DNA from: Devosia sp. 66-14
GTDB taxonomy: Bacteria; Pseudomonadota; Alphaproteobacteria; Rhizobiales; Devosiaceae
NCBI GenBank assembly: GCA_001899085.1
Contig: MKVB01000005.1
Location: 28,674 to 92,673 of the forward strand
Direction: 5' to 3'
DNA: 64,000 bases
Part shown: positions 1 through 8,042 of the stretch, piece by piece
How positions within the stretch are numbered: the stretch's first letter is position 1
Layout of the letters: every line of letters begins with the position of its first letter
Notes under the pieces: generated by a model
What the model was told of the DNA's origin: nothing
The model's database searches: none
The model's input: only the letters and a program-made list of their open reading frames with translations
Made by a program: the position numbers and the translations under genes

Positions 1-143
1 GCCGCACTGCCAAACCCGCGCACATCAAGACCCAGCCCGGACAGGCCGAGCAGCATTTCTTCACGAAAGTCGCCGTCGTCATCAACCAGATAGACCAGCG
101 GCCCAACCGCCCCGCCGGTCCGCTTAAGTTCTTCTTCCAGCAT
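1..143 (-). CDS. Response regulator receiver domain, N-terminal part (runs off left edge)
   Basis: The minus strand reads from an ATG at 143 into a receiver-domain start: an N-terminal stretch rich in Glu, then a hydrophobic strand followed by three consecutive Asp residues (YLVDDDGD), the usual acidic phosphorylation pocket. Only about 47 residues are present, so the output domain is unknown. It is divergent from the sensor kinase that starts at 156, and the two start codons are only 12 bp apart, which suggests a cognate two-component pair. That distance leaves no room for ordinary promoters, so one of the two annotated starts may be too far upstream. The receiver assignment is fairly safe; the function of the whole protein cannot be judged here. 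Confidence 0.75.
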   Translation of the reverse strand, partial: MLEEELKRTGGAVGPLVYLVDDDGDFREEMLLGLSGLGLDVRGFGSA

Positions 144-155
144 TAGAAAAATCCC

Positions 156-2246
156 ATGCGACGCGTCACGCCCATTCGATTTCATCTAATCATTGCGTTG
201 TCCATTCTGTTTGGATGCTTAGCACCCCAAACAACGTTCGCACTTTCGTTGCAGGCGGGCGACGGCCTCGGCGCGCCCGTGTCGCTCGCCGGGCACCTCG
301 AAGTGCTGCACGATCCAACGGGCGCATTGAGCATCGACGACATCGCCTCCGGCCGCCCCGAGCTTGCGTTCAAGCCCATCCCGTCGATGCTGACCGAGGG
401 GTATCGAACCGGGGCGGTGTGGGTGCGGTTCTCGCTGTCCACGTCCGCGCCGGCCGAACGATGGCTGCTGCAGGTGGAGAGGCCGCTGCTCGAGCAGGTG
501 GCGCTCTATGCCCCAGACGGCGCGGGACATCTGGTGAGCTCACCGGCCAGCGTGGTGGCCGGAGATGAAACCGGTCCGCGGGCCTACACGACGCTGTTCC
601 CCCTGTCGGTGCCAGCCGGAGAGAGCCAGTTCTTCATCCGCTTTCAGTCGATGACCTCGATCACCACGGCGCTGAACGTCTGGCAGGCCGAGGGCTATGA
701 GCGGTACCGGCGCTCGGACCACTGGATCATGGGCCTGGTGCTGGGCGCCATTGGCGCGATGCTGCTCGCCAACCTGCTGTTCTCCTACCTGCTGCGCGAC
801 AGCCTCTATCTGCTCTATGCGGCGGTGCTGCTCGTCTCGTCGCTGATGACGATCTTTCACCTCGGCTATGCCGACGAGATTCTGCGCTTTCTCGCGCCGG
901 CGCAGATCCAGCGCAGCTGGGGTGTCATCGTCTGCCTCTACAGCCTCGTCATGGTGTGGTTCATGGGCAGGCTGTTCGAGTTTCGCCGACACTCGATCTG
1001 GGCCTGGCGCGCCATCCAGGCCATCGTCGTGTTGAACGGGGTGGCGATGCTCTTCGCGCTGGCGGGCCGTTACAGCGACGTCGCGCTGCTGGTGTCGCGG
1101 CTGCAGCAGTTCTCCTACATCTTCATCGCCATGTTCTTGCTCTACCTGCTCGCCGTCAGGCGGCAGTTCCAGTATCTGCTCTCGACCCTGGCGTTCTCGG
1201 GCGTGATCACCGTCAGTCTGGTCATGCAGAGCCAGTATGCCGGTACCAACCTGCTCGGAGTGGACAGCTCGCTCGCCCGGTTCATGGCGGTCGGCACCCT
1301 GGTGCACCTGGTCCTGCTGAGCGCGGCCGTGGCGCAACGCGCCCGGCAGGCCGAACGCCGGCTGAGCGAAGAAAAGGATCGCGCCATCGCGCTGTCGCGG
1401 TCGGCGGAACAGCAGCTGGCGCTGAAGGTGAACGAGAGAACGGCGGCGTTGGCGGAGAGCAACGCCTCGCTCGAGGCCGAGGTCGAGCGGCGTCAGGGGC
1501 TGGAAGCAAAGCTCCAGCAGTCGCTCGATGCGGTCAATGACGCACTGGCCCAGCAGCGGGACTTCGTGGCGGTGGTTTCGCACGAGTTTCGCGCGCCGCT
1601 GGCCGTCATCGCGGCAGCCGCGGACAACCTGTCCTTGCTCGGCGGAGAGGCCGCCAGCCGCATCGCGCCGCGCGTGCTGAGAATCCGCCAGACGGTGCAG
1701 CGCATGTCGTTGCTGATCGAGAACGCATTGACCGGCGACCGGCTCGGAGCCGGGCAGCCGGCGGCCACGGCAATCGAGAGGTTGGCGCTCGCTCCGTTGC
1801 TCCGCACCGCCTGTTCCGGGCTCGACGACGACGGCGCGGCGCGGGTCCGCATCGTCAGCGACGGCGACGGCGAGGCGGAGGTGAGCGGCGAGCGCCGGCT
1901 GGTGGAGATCGCGGTGCTGAACCTCGTGCAGAACGCGCTCAAATACTCAGCCGCCGGCAGCCCGGTGACGGTACGGCTGTCGGCGGACCGAGGCCTGGCC
2001 CGCATCGACGTCGTGGACCGGGGCGCCGGCGTCGCGCCGGACGATCGCGAACTGATCTTCATGCGATACTACCGGGCCGCCGGCCAGCTGGTCGCCGGAT
2101 CGGGCCTCGGCCTCTACATCGCACGGGCGATCGCCCGCCAGCATGGCGGCGACCTGGTCCTCGCCAGCAGCGGGCCGGATGGCTCCACATTCTCGCTGTC
2201 CCTGCCGATCGCCGCGGCGGGAAAGCTCGAGGCCGTACAAGGCTGA
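156..2246 (+). CDS. 7TMR-DISM sensor histidine kinase
   Basis: A 696-residue inner-membrane sensor kinase. Residues 1-30 form a signal peptide. About 35-175 is a periplasmic beta-rich domain of the 7TMR-DISMED2 type, which often binds carbohydrates. About 185-395 contains seven hydrophobic segments, then a coiled coil from about 400 to 465. The HisKA H-box VVSHEFRAPLAV has the phosphoacceptor His476. The ATPase domain shows an N-box (NLVQNALKY), a G1 box (DRGAGV) and a G2 box (GSGLGLYIAR). The family senses extracellular ligands through the periplasmic domain and phosphorylates a partner receiver, probably the divergent response regulator at 1-143. No strong ribosome site precedes the ATG at 156. 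The ligand is unknown. Confidence 0.88.
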   Translation: MRRVTPIRFHLIIALSILFGCLAPQTTFALSLQAGDGLGAPVSLAGHLEVLHDPTGALSIDDIASGRPELAFKPIPSMLTEGYRTGAVWVRFSLSTSAPAERWLLQVERPLLEQVALYAPDGAGHLVSSPASVVAGDETGPRAYTTLFPLSVPAGESQFFIRFQSMTSITTALNVWQAEGYERYRRSDHWIMGLVLGAIGAMLLANLLFSYLLRDSLYLLYAAVLLVSSLMTIFHLGYADEILRFLAPAQIQRSWGVIVCLYSLVMVWFMGRLFEFRRHSIWAWRAIQAIVVLNGVAMLFALAGRYSDVALLVSRLQQFSYIFIAMFLLYLLAVRRQFQYLLSTLAFSGVITVSLVMQSQYAGTNLLGVDSSLARFMAVGTLVHLVLLSAAVAQRARQAERRLSEEKDRAIALSRSAEQQLALKVNERTAALAESNASLEAEVERRQGLEAKLQQSLDAVNDALAQQRDFVAVVSHEFRAPLAVIAAAADNLSLLGGEAASRIAPRVLRIRQTVQRMSLLIENALTGDRLGAGQPAATAIERLALAPLLRTACSGLDDDGAARVRIVSDGDGEAEVSGERRLVEIAVLNLVQNALKYSAAGSPVTVRLSADRGLARIDVVDRGAGVAPDDRELIFMRYYRAAGQLVAGSGLGLYIARAIARQHGGDLVLASSGPDGSTFSLSLPIAAAGKLEAVQG

Positions 2247-2273
2247 CGACCGGCTTCCGAGGCCCCCTGCCCG

Positions 2274-2948
2274 CTATGAAGAGTAGGCGGCCTCGTCGCT
2301 GACGAACTCGTCGAAGTGCTCGATGACAAAGGCGAGATGGTCGGCCATCGCGGCGGCAGCGCCCCTGGCGTCGCGCGCTGCCACGGCGTCGACGATGGCG
2401 CGATGCTGGGCAATGAGCCGAGGCGCGTGATCCGGCTTCAAGGTCAGCTTGCGCACGCGATCCATGTGAATCTTGATGTCGGCCACCAGGTCCCAGATCG
2501 CCGGACGGCCGGCAGCGGCGGCAAGCCGCGCGTGCATTTCCTCGTCGAGGCGGTACAGCAGGGCAAAGTCGCCCGCGGCCGCGGCCCGCTCCTGCCCGTC
2601 GAGATTGAACAGCAGCTGACGGACATCCTCGTCGGAGCGTAACCGGGCGGCATCCTCGACCAGCGCGCATTCGAGCGCCGAACGGGCGAACTGCGCGTCG
2701 CGCACCAGTTCGCGCCGGATCGGTGACACGAAGGTGCCCTGCTGCGGCACCACGTCGACCAGCCCGTCGGTTTCCAGACGCTTCAGCGCCTCTCGCACCG
2801 GCGTGCGGCTGAGGCCGAAATCGTTGGCGAGGCGCGTCTCAGACAACAGCTCCCCCGGCCGGAAGGTCAGGTCAAGGATGCGGCGCTTGATCTCGCTATA
2901 GGCCTGCCCGGAGACCGGCTCCCTGTTCAACCGCTTCGCAAACGCCAT
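2274..2948 (-). CDS. GntR-family transcriptional regulator, FadR/FCD subfamily
   Basis: A 224-residue regulator. The winged helix-turn-helix is at about residues 10-75 (LSETRLANDFGLSRTPVREA is the typical GntR recognition segment). A helical FCD ligand-binding domain follows at about 85-215, with metal-site candidates in RLDEEMHARL, the QHRAI helix and the ADHLAF helix. The start at 2948 was chosen because a good GGGAGGA ribosome site lies just upstream; the frame stays open to 3230 but has no comparable start signal. It is divergent from the sugar-acid operon starting at 3073. FCD regulators of such operons usually repress until a sugar acid or its keto-deoxy product binds. The palindrome at 3019-3028 is its likely operator. 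Confidence 0.9.
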   Translation of the reverse strand: MAFAKRLNREPVSGQAYSEIKRRILDLTFRPGELLSETRLANDFGLSRTPVREALKRLETDGLVDVVPQQGTFVSPIRRELVRDAQFARSALECALVEDAARLRSDEDVRQLLFNLDGQERAAAAGDFALLYRLDEEMHARLAAAAGRPAIWDLVADIKIHMDRVRKLTLKPDHAPRLIAQHRAIVDAVAARDARGAAAAMADHLAFVIEHFDEFVSDEAAYSS

Positions 2949-3018
2949 TGAGTCCTCCCGATGGCGCAGCCTAGCCCGCGCCCCCTTACCTGCCCAGCAC
3001 ATTTGTGCACTGCCACAC

Positions 3019-3028
3019 TTGTATACTA
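3019..3028. promoter_or_regulatory. Candidate GntR/FCD operator palindrome
   Basis: TTGTATACTA lies between the divergent GntR gene and the SDR gene. It fits the symmetric pattern TNGT-AT-ACNA, close to the TTGTATACAA-type sites of FCD-subfamily GntR regulators. It is 45-55 bp upstream of the operon start, a sensible position for repressor control of both directions. Confidence 0.55.
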
Positions 3029-3072
3029 GAGGACGCGATGATAGGAAGATGGGTAACAGGAGGTGAATGGTG

Positions 3073-3840
3073 ATGGAATTCGACGGCAAGAGCGCCTTCG
3101 TCATGGGCGGCACCACCGGCATCGGCCGGGCGGCAGCCGAGCTGCTGGCCGAGCGCGGCGCGACCGTCACCGTGTTCGGCGCGCCCGGTTCGGCCGATGG
3201 CGCCGATCCCCACCTGCCGCCACATCTCAACCCGATCCTCGGCGATGGCGCCGACGCGGCTCAGGTCGAGCAGGCGATTGCCAATGCCGCGCGCCACGGC
3301 AAGGGGCTCGATATCCTGATCTGTTCGGCGGCCATCCACCCCTATGGCGACGCCGTGGCGACCAGCGTCGAGACCTGGAACCGGGTGATGGCGGTCAATG
3401 TCGGCAGCGCTTTCCTCACCGCGCATTTCGGCATCCCGGAGCTGCTGAAGCGCGGTGGCGGCGCCATCGTCAATGTCGCGTCCAACCAGGGCTCGGCCAA
3501 TAATCCCGATGTCGCAGCCTATGCCACCAGCAAGGGCGCGCTGCTGGCGTTCACCCGCACCCTGGCCATGGATTTCGGCTCGTACGGCGTCCGCGCCAAC
3601 TCGGTCAGCCCGGGCCCAATCGATACGCCGCTGCTCCGCGTCGCGGCAGCCAAGCTGCAGGATGGCCGAAGCCTCGAGGCGATCTACGACGAGTGGGGCA
3701 CGCATGTGCCGATCGGTCGGATCGGCCAGGCGCGCGAGATGGCCGAGGTCATCGCTTTCCTCGCCAGTCCACGCGCCAGCTACGTGACCGGCTCCGACTA
3801 TGTCGCCGATGGCGGCCTGCTCGCCCGGCTCGGCTTCTGA
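3073..3840 (+). CDS. SDR-family NAD(P)-dependent oxidoreductase
   Basis: A classical short-chain dehydrogenase of 255 residues. The N-terminal Rossmann motif is GGTTGIG (residues 12-18). The active site has Ser138 or Ser141 with Tyr150 and Lys154 (YATSK), and PGPIDTPLL is the usual post-catalytic segment. An AGGAGG at 3058-3063 is 9 bp from the ATG at 3073 and only 3 bp from an in-frame ATG at 3067, so 3073 is preferred. It is the first gene of a seven-gene operon with an epimerase, two sugar-acid dehydratases and an ABC sugar transporter. The likely role is oxidation of the imported sugar at C1 (sugar to lactone/aldonate) or of a pathway intermediate. The exact substrate cannot be read from sequence. 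Confidence 0.9.
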   Translation: MEFDGKSAFVMGGTTGIGRAAAELLAERGATVTVFGAPGSADGADPHLPPHLNPILGDGADAAQVEQAIANAARHGKGLDILICSAAIHPYGDAVATSVETWNRVMAVNVGSAFLTAHFGIPELLKRGGGAIVNVASNQGSANNPDVAAYATSKGALLAFTRTLAMDFGSYGVRANSVSPGPIDTPLLRVAAAKLQDGRSLEAIYDEWGTHVPIGRIGQAREMAEVIAFLASPRASYVTGSDYVADGGLLARLGF

Positions 3841-3851
3841 AAGACCCGCCC

Positions 3852-5060
3852 ATGACCGACTATCCCGACTTCCGTTCCCGCGCCTTCCTGCTCGACCATG
3901 TCGACAAGACGATGGGCTTTTTCTATCCGGCCGGCTTCGATCCGGCGGGCGGCTTCTTCAACGAGCTCGACAATGTGGGCGCAGTCGCCGACCCGCGGCC
4001 GCGCTCGCTGGTTCATACTTGCCGCTCGCTGTTCATCCATGCCAACGCCTATCGGCTGTTCGGGCGCGCCGAGAACCTCGCGGCTGCCGGGCACGCGCTC
4101 GATTTCCTCACCAATGCGCATCGCGTGGCGCTGACCCGCGGTTACCTGTTCGAACTGGACTTCGCCGGCGGCAAGGTGACGCCGACCGAAACCGCCAACA
4201 TCACCTATGGCTACAGCTTCCTGCTGCTCGCCTATGCGACGGTGCTGCAACTGGGCCTGCCCGGTGCCCGCCATTGGCTCGACGAGACGTTCGCGACCAT
4301 GGAGGAGCGGCTCTATGAGCCGGCCTTCGGCCTTTATGCCGACCAGGCCAGCGCCGACTGGCAGGAGGTTCGCCCCTATCGCGGCCAGAACGGCAACATG
4401 CACGCCTGCGAGGCGATGCTGGTCGCCTACGAGGTCACCGGCGAGGCGCGCTATCTGGAGCGCGCCGAAACGCTCGCCGCCGCCATTACCCTGCGCCAGG
4501 CGCAACTCAGCCCGCTGGGCGAAGTCTGGGAGCATTTCCGCACCGACTGGTCGGCCGACCCCGACTACAACCGCGACGATCACAGCGACGCCTATCGCCC
4601 ATGGGGCTATCTCACCGGCCACCAGACCGAATGGACCAAGCTGCTGCTGATCCTCGACCGGCACCTGCCCCGGCCGTGGCACCTCAAGCGGGCGCGACAG
4701 CTGTTCGACAGCGCCATCAACACGGCCTGGGACGCCACACGCGGCGGGCTCTACTATTCGTACGGTCATGACCGCGCGGTCTATGACAGCTCCAAGCAGC
4801 AATGGGTGCACGCCGAAACGCTCGGCGCCGTGGTGCATCTGGCAGCAGCGACCGGCGAGCAGAGCTACTGGGACTGGTACGACAAGCTGTGGCGCTACAC
4901 CTGGGACCATCTGGTCGACCAGGAGCGTGGCGGCTGGTATCGCGCCCTTGATGCCGACAACCGGGTCACCAGCACCCGCCGCGGCGCGCCGGAGCCCGAC
5001 TATCACAATATGGGCGCCTGCGCCGAAATCCTCGCCGTGCTTGAGAGGGCGGGCGCATGA
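3852..5060 (+). CDS. AGE-family sugar epimerase/isomerase (N-acylglucosamine 2-epimerase type)
   Basis: A 402-residue protein matching the length and repeat architecture of the AGE/YihS (alpha/alpha)6-barrel family. Family hallmarks include the early Arg-rich strand with His (RSLVHTCRSLFIHANAYRL), NGNMHACEAML, the catalytic-His segment GHQTEW and the second catalytic-His segment WVHAETLG. Such enzymes isomerise or epimerise free aldoses, for example mannose to fructose or N-acetylglucosamine to N-acetylmannosamine. The ATG at 3852, 11 bp after the SDR stop, was taken as the start. It overlaps the next gene by 4 bp (ATGA), so translation is coupled. The context points to a neutral hexose-type substrate feeding the dehydrogenase and dehydratases; the specific sugar is unknown. 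Confidence 0.85.
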   Translation: MTDYPDFRSRAFLLDHVDKTMGFFYPAGFDPAGGFFNELDNVGAVADPRPRSLVHTCRSLFIHANAYRLFGRAENLAAAGHALDFLTNAHRVALTRGYLFELDFAGGKVTPTETANITYGYSFLLLAYATVLQLGLPGARHWLDETFATMEERLYEPAFGLYADQASADWQEVRPYRGQNGNMHACEAMLVAYEVTGEARYLERAETLAAAITLRQAQLSPLGEVWEHFRTDWSADPDYNRDDHSDAYRPWGYLTGHQTEWTKLLLILDRHLPRPWHLKRARQLFDSAINTAWDATRGGLYYSYGHDRAVYDSSKQQWVHAETLGAVVHLAAATGEQSYWDWYDKLWRYTWDHLVDQERGGWYRALDADNRVTSTRRGAPEPDYHNMGACAEILAVLERAGA

Positions 5061-6196
5061 AGATCACCCGGATCACACCGTTCGTCGCCTATAGCCCGAT
5101 CTCCGACCTGGTGTTCGTCAAGGTGGAGACCGACGAGCCCGGCCTGTTCGGCTGGGGCGAGTGCTCGCTGCCGGCCAAGCCGAACGGCGTCGCCGGCGCG
5201 GTGCGCGACCTCGAGCCACTGGTTGTGGGAGCCGACCCGCGGCGCGGCGAATGGGTGTGGCAGCGCATGTATCGCCACGCCTATTGGCGCGGTGGTCCGG
5301 TGCAGACCAGCGCATTGTCGGGCGTCGACATGGCGTTGTGGGACATTCGCGGCAAGCTTGCCGGCCAATCGGTTGCCGAACTGCTGGGCGGCCCGGTGCG
5401 AGAGCGCATCAAGGCCTATGCCAATCTCGGGCTGTCGCTCGATCCCGGCGAGTTCCGGGAGCGGGTGGCTGTGGCGCTTGAGATGGGCTTCAAGGTGGTG
5501 AAGGTCTACCCCCTGCCCGCGGTCGCCATGACCGAGGGACGCGAGGCGATCCGCCAGATCGTTGCCTGCTGCGAGGCGGTGCGCGACGCGCTCGGCGACG
5601 AGCTCGACTACGCCATCGACATGCATGGCCGCAGCAGCGCCGCGCTGGCCGTCTCGATCGAAGCGGCAGTGCGCCATACGCATCCGCTATGGATCGAAGA
5701 GCCGGTGCCGCCCGAGTCCAATGCTGCGCTGGAGCGGCTCAACCAGCACTCCGAAACCCCCATCGCGGTCGGCGAGCGGCTGTTCACCCGCTGGGCGTTC
5801 CGCGAAGTGCTGGAGAACGAGTGGGCCGGCATCATCCAGCCCGACGTCGCCAATGCCGGCGGGATCAGCGAACTGGTGCGGATCGCGGCGCTGGCCGAGA
5901 TGTACGGCGTGACCTTCGCACCGCACAACCCGAACGGGCCGGTGCAGGCCGCCGCCAGCCTCAACCTCGCCGCCTACGCGCAGAACTTCTCGCTGCTCGA
6001 AACCCGGCACACCGCCCTCGACTGGACCGGACGGCTCTCGAGCTACGTGCCGCGCGTCGATGCCGACGGCTATTTGCCGCTGCCGCAGGGCCCGGGGCTC
6101 GGGGTCGAGATCGATGAGGATTTCCTCGTCAGCCAGACCACCGGGCGCTGGGTGCCGGAATCGTTCCGGGCCGATGGCAGCATTGCGGATTGGTGA
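5057..6196 (+). CDS. Mandelate racemase/muconate lactonizing enzyme family sugar-acid dehydratase (galactonate-dehydratase-like), copy 1
   Basis: A 379-residue enolase-superfamily enzyme. Mg ligands are predicted at Asp188 (DMHGR), Glu214 (WIEEP) and Glu240 (GERLF). Acid/base histidines are His190 in the DxH pair and His290 (APHNP). This DxH plus His arrangement is that of D-galactonate dehydratase (DgoD) and related aldonate dehydratases, which turn aldonates into 2-keto-3-deoxy acids. The capping domain covers about 1-120 and the barrel the rest. It is translationally coupled to the epimerase gene by a 4-bp overlap. A second family member sits at the operon end (9067-10245), so the two probably act on different sugar acids or isomers. 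Dehydratase is strongly indicated; the exact acid is not. Confidence 0.85.
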   Translation: MKITRITPFVAYSPISDLVFVKVETDEPGLFGWGECSLPAKPNGVAGAVRDLEPLVVGADPRRGEWVWQRMYRHAYWRGGPVQTSALSGVDMALWDIRGKLAGQSVAELLGGPVRERIKAYANLGLSLDPGEFRERVAVALEMGFKVVKVYPLPAVAMTEGREAIRQIVACCEAVRDALGDELDYAIDMHGRSSAALAVSIEAAVRHTHPLWIEEPVPPESNAALERLNQHSETPIAVGERLFTRWAFREVLENEWAGIIQPDVANAGGISELVRIAALAEMYGVTFAPHNPNGPVQAAASLNLAAYAQNFSLLETRHTALDWTGRLSSYVPRVDADGYLPLPQGPGLGVEIDEDFLVSQTTGRWVPESFRADGSIADW

Positions 6197-6197
6197 G

Positions 6198-6986
6198 ATG
6201 CAGATGATCGCAACGACCGACACCCAACAGCCTCTCCTGGAAGCGCGCCAGGTCTGGAAACGCTTTGGCAGCATCGAAGCCTTGCGCGGCGCCAATTTCG
6301 CCATCGGTCGCGGCGAAGTCGTCGCGCTGATGGGCGATAATGGCGCCGGCAAGTCGACGCTGGTCAAGACGCTTTGCGGGCTCTACGCGCCGAGCGAGGG
6401 CGAAGTGCGGTTCGACGGCCGCGCCGTCCAGTTGAGCTCGCCCAAGGATGCCCAGGCGCTGGGCATGGAGACGGTCTATCAGGACCTGGCGCTGGCGCCC
6501 GATCTCGATGCAGCCGCCAACATGTTCCTCGGGCGCGAAGTGCTGCGGGGCGGGCTCGCGGGGCGGCTCGGCATCCTCGACAAGCCGCAGATGCGGCGTC
6601 GCACCGTCGAGGCACTGACCACCATGAAGGTGGCGCTGAAAAGCATCGACGCCCCGATCGCCACCCTGTCGGGCGGTCAACGCCAGAGCATTGCCGTGGT
6701 GCGCGCCGTGACCTGGGCCGACAAGCTGGTGGTGATGGATGAACCGACGGCTGCTCTCGGCGTCGCCCAGAGCGCGGCGGTGCTGGACCTGATCCGCCGG
6801 GTCAAGGAGTCCGGGCGTTCGGTCATCCTGATCAGCCACAACGTGCCCGACGTGATGGCCGTCGCCGATCGCGTCGAGGTGCTGCGGCATGGCCGCCGCA
6901 CCGCCCGCTTCGATCGGGCCGACATGAGCATGGAAAACATCGTCGCCGCCATTACCGGCGCCCTCGTCAACGAGCCGCAAGCATGA
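6198..6986 (+). CDS. Sugar ABC transporter ATP-binding protein (FrcA-like, single NBD)
   Basis: A 262-residue ATPase with Walker A GDNGAGKST, signature LSGGQRQ, Walker B LVVMDEPTAAL and switch His in ILISHN. It resembles one half of RbsA. The presence of only one nucleotide-binding domain is typical of FrcA-type partners in rhizobial fructose/mannose/ribose transporters. The start at 6198 follows the previous stop directly; ATG 6204 is an alternative. It overlaps the permease gene by 4 bp. With the permease (6983-7966) and binding protein (8043-9005) it forms the importer of this operon, working as a homodimer at the inner face of the membrane. Confidence 0.9.
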   Translation: MQMIATTDTQQPLLEARQVWKRFGSIEALRGANFAIGRGEVVALMGDNGAGKSTLVKTLCGLYAPSEGEVRFDGRAVQLSSPKDAQALGMETVYQDLALAPDLDAAANMFLGREVLRGGLAGRLGILDKPQMRRRTVEALTTMKVALKSIDAPIATLSGGQRQSIAVVRAVTWADKLVVMDEPTAALGVAQSAAVLDLIRRVKESGRSVILISHNVPDVMAVADRVEVLRHGRRTARFDRADMSMENIVAAITGALVNEPQA

Positions 6987-7966
6987 CCGACAATTCCCAA
7001 AACCGCGCGTTCCGCCTCGAAGACCTGTGGTCCGGCCCCATGCGCATCGTGCTGGTGCTCGGGCTGATCGTCGCGGTGTTCGCCATCATGCGCTTCGACA
7101 CGTTCGCGAGCTTTGCCAATGTGCGCAATATCGGCATGGCCGGCGCGATCCTCCTGGTCATGGCGGTGGGCGCGACCTTCGTCTTGATCACCGGCGGCGT
7201 CGATCTGTCGGTCGGCGCGGTGCTGGTGTTCTCCGGCGTCATCGCGGCCAAGGTGATGGGGGCGATGGGCAGCGATGGCTGGGAGGTGGCTGCGATCGGG
7301 CTCCTCGCCGCCATGGCCGCCGGCACCGCCTGGGGTATTCTCAATGGCCTCTTGGTCGCCAAGGCCAAGGTGCCGGCGCTGGTCGTGACGCTCGGCACCA
7401 TGGGCGCGGCGCAGGGCCTGAGCTGGATCATTGCCGGCGAGGATCTGCGCGACGTTCCCTATGTGCTCGGCGACACCGTCGGGGTCGGCTCGATCGGCGG
7501 CATCCCGGTGCTGGTGATCATCGCCATCGCCATCACGCTGCTGGGCGGCCTGATGCTGCAGCTGACGCGCTTTGGCCGTCACACCTTCGCCATCGGCTCC
7601 AACCCGCTGGCGGCGCGCGAAATGGGCATCAATGTCGATTGGCACCTGGTGCGGGTCTATGGCCTCGCAGGACTGCTTGCCGGCATCGCCGGCATCCTGT
7701 CGCTGGCGCGCTACGGCTCGACCACCATTGGCGGCCATGCCACCGACAACCTGCAGGTGATCGCAGCAGTGGTGATCGGCGGCACGAGCCTGTTCGGCGG
7801 CCGCGGCAGCGTCTTCACCACCGCGGTGGGCGTGCTGATCCCGGCGACCCTCGCCAGCGGCCTCATCATGGTCGGACTCAACACCTTCTGGCGCGATGTC
7901 GCGGTGGGCGTGGTGCTGGTTGCCGCCGTCTATCTCGATCAGGCCGGCCGACGGCTGACGCGCTGA
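6983..7966 (+). CDS. Sugar ABC transporter permease (RbsC/FrcC-like)
   Basis: A 327-residue polytopic membrane protein of the BPD_transp_2 family. It has about nine or ten hydrophobic segments and the family motifs ITGGVDLSVG near residues 65-75 and GIIGGTSLFGGRG-like residues near 265-280. It forms the transmembrane channel for the single-domain ATPase upstream. The start overlaps the ATPase stop by 4 bp. A 55-75 bp spacer with a stem-loop follows before the binding-protein gene. Confidence 0.9.
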   Translation: MTDNSQNRAFRLEDLWSGPMRIVLVLGLIVAVFAIMRFDTFASFANVRNIGMAGAILLVMAVGATFVLITGGVDLSVGAVLVFSGVIAAKVMGAMGSDGWEVAAIGLLAAMAAGTAWGILNGLLVAKAKVPALVVTLGTMGAAQGLSWIIAGEDLRDVPYVLGDTVGVGSIGGIPVLVIIAIAITLLGGLMLQLTRFGRHTFAIGSNPLAAREMGINVDWHLVRVYGLAGLLAGIAGILSLARYGSTTIGGHATDNLQVIAAVVIGGTSLFGGRGSVFTTAVGVLIPATLASGLIMVGLNTFWRDVAVGVVLVAAVYLDQAGRRLTR

Positions 7967-7970
7967 CTTC

Positions 7971-8003
7971 AGGCGACCCGGCCCGGCGTCCGCCGGATCG
8001 CCT
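7971..8003 (+). promoter_or_regulatory. Intercistronic stem-loop upstream of the solute-binding-protein gene
   Basis: AGGCGA (7971-7976) pairs with TCGCCT (7998-8003), and CCGGCG (7983-7988) pairs with CGCCGG (7991-7996) inside it. There is no T-run. It sits between permease and binding-protein genes, where hairpins often protect or process the mRNA so that the binding protein is made in excess. Confidence 0.45.
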
Positions 8004-8042
8004 CACAACTCGGATGCCAACATGCACAAGGGAGAGAGACCT

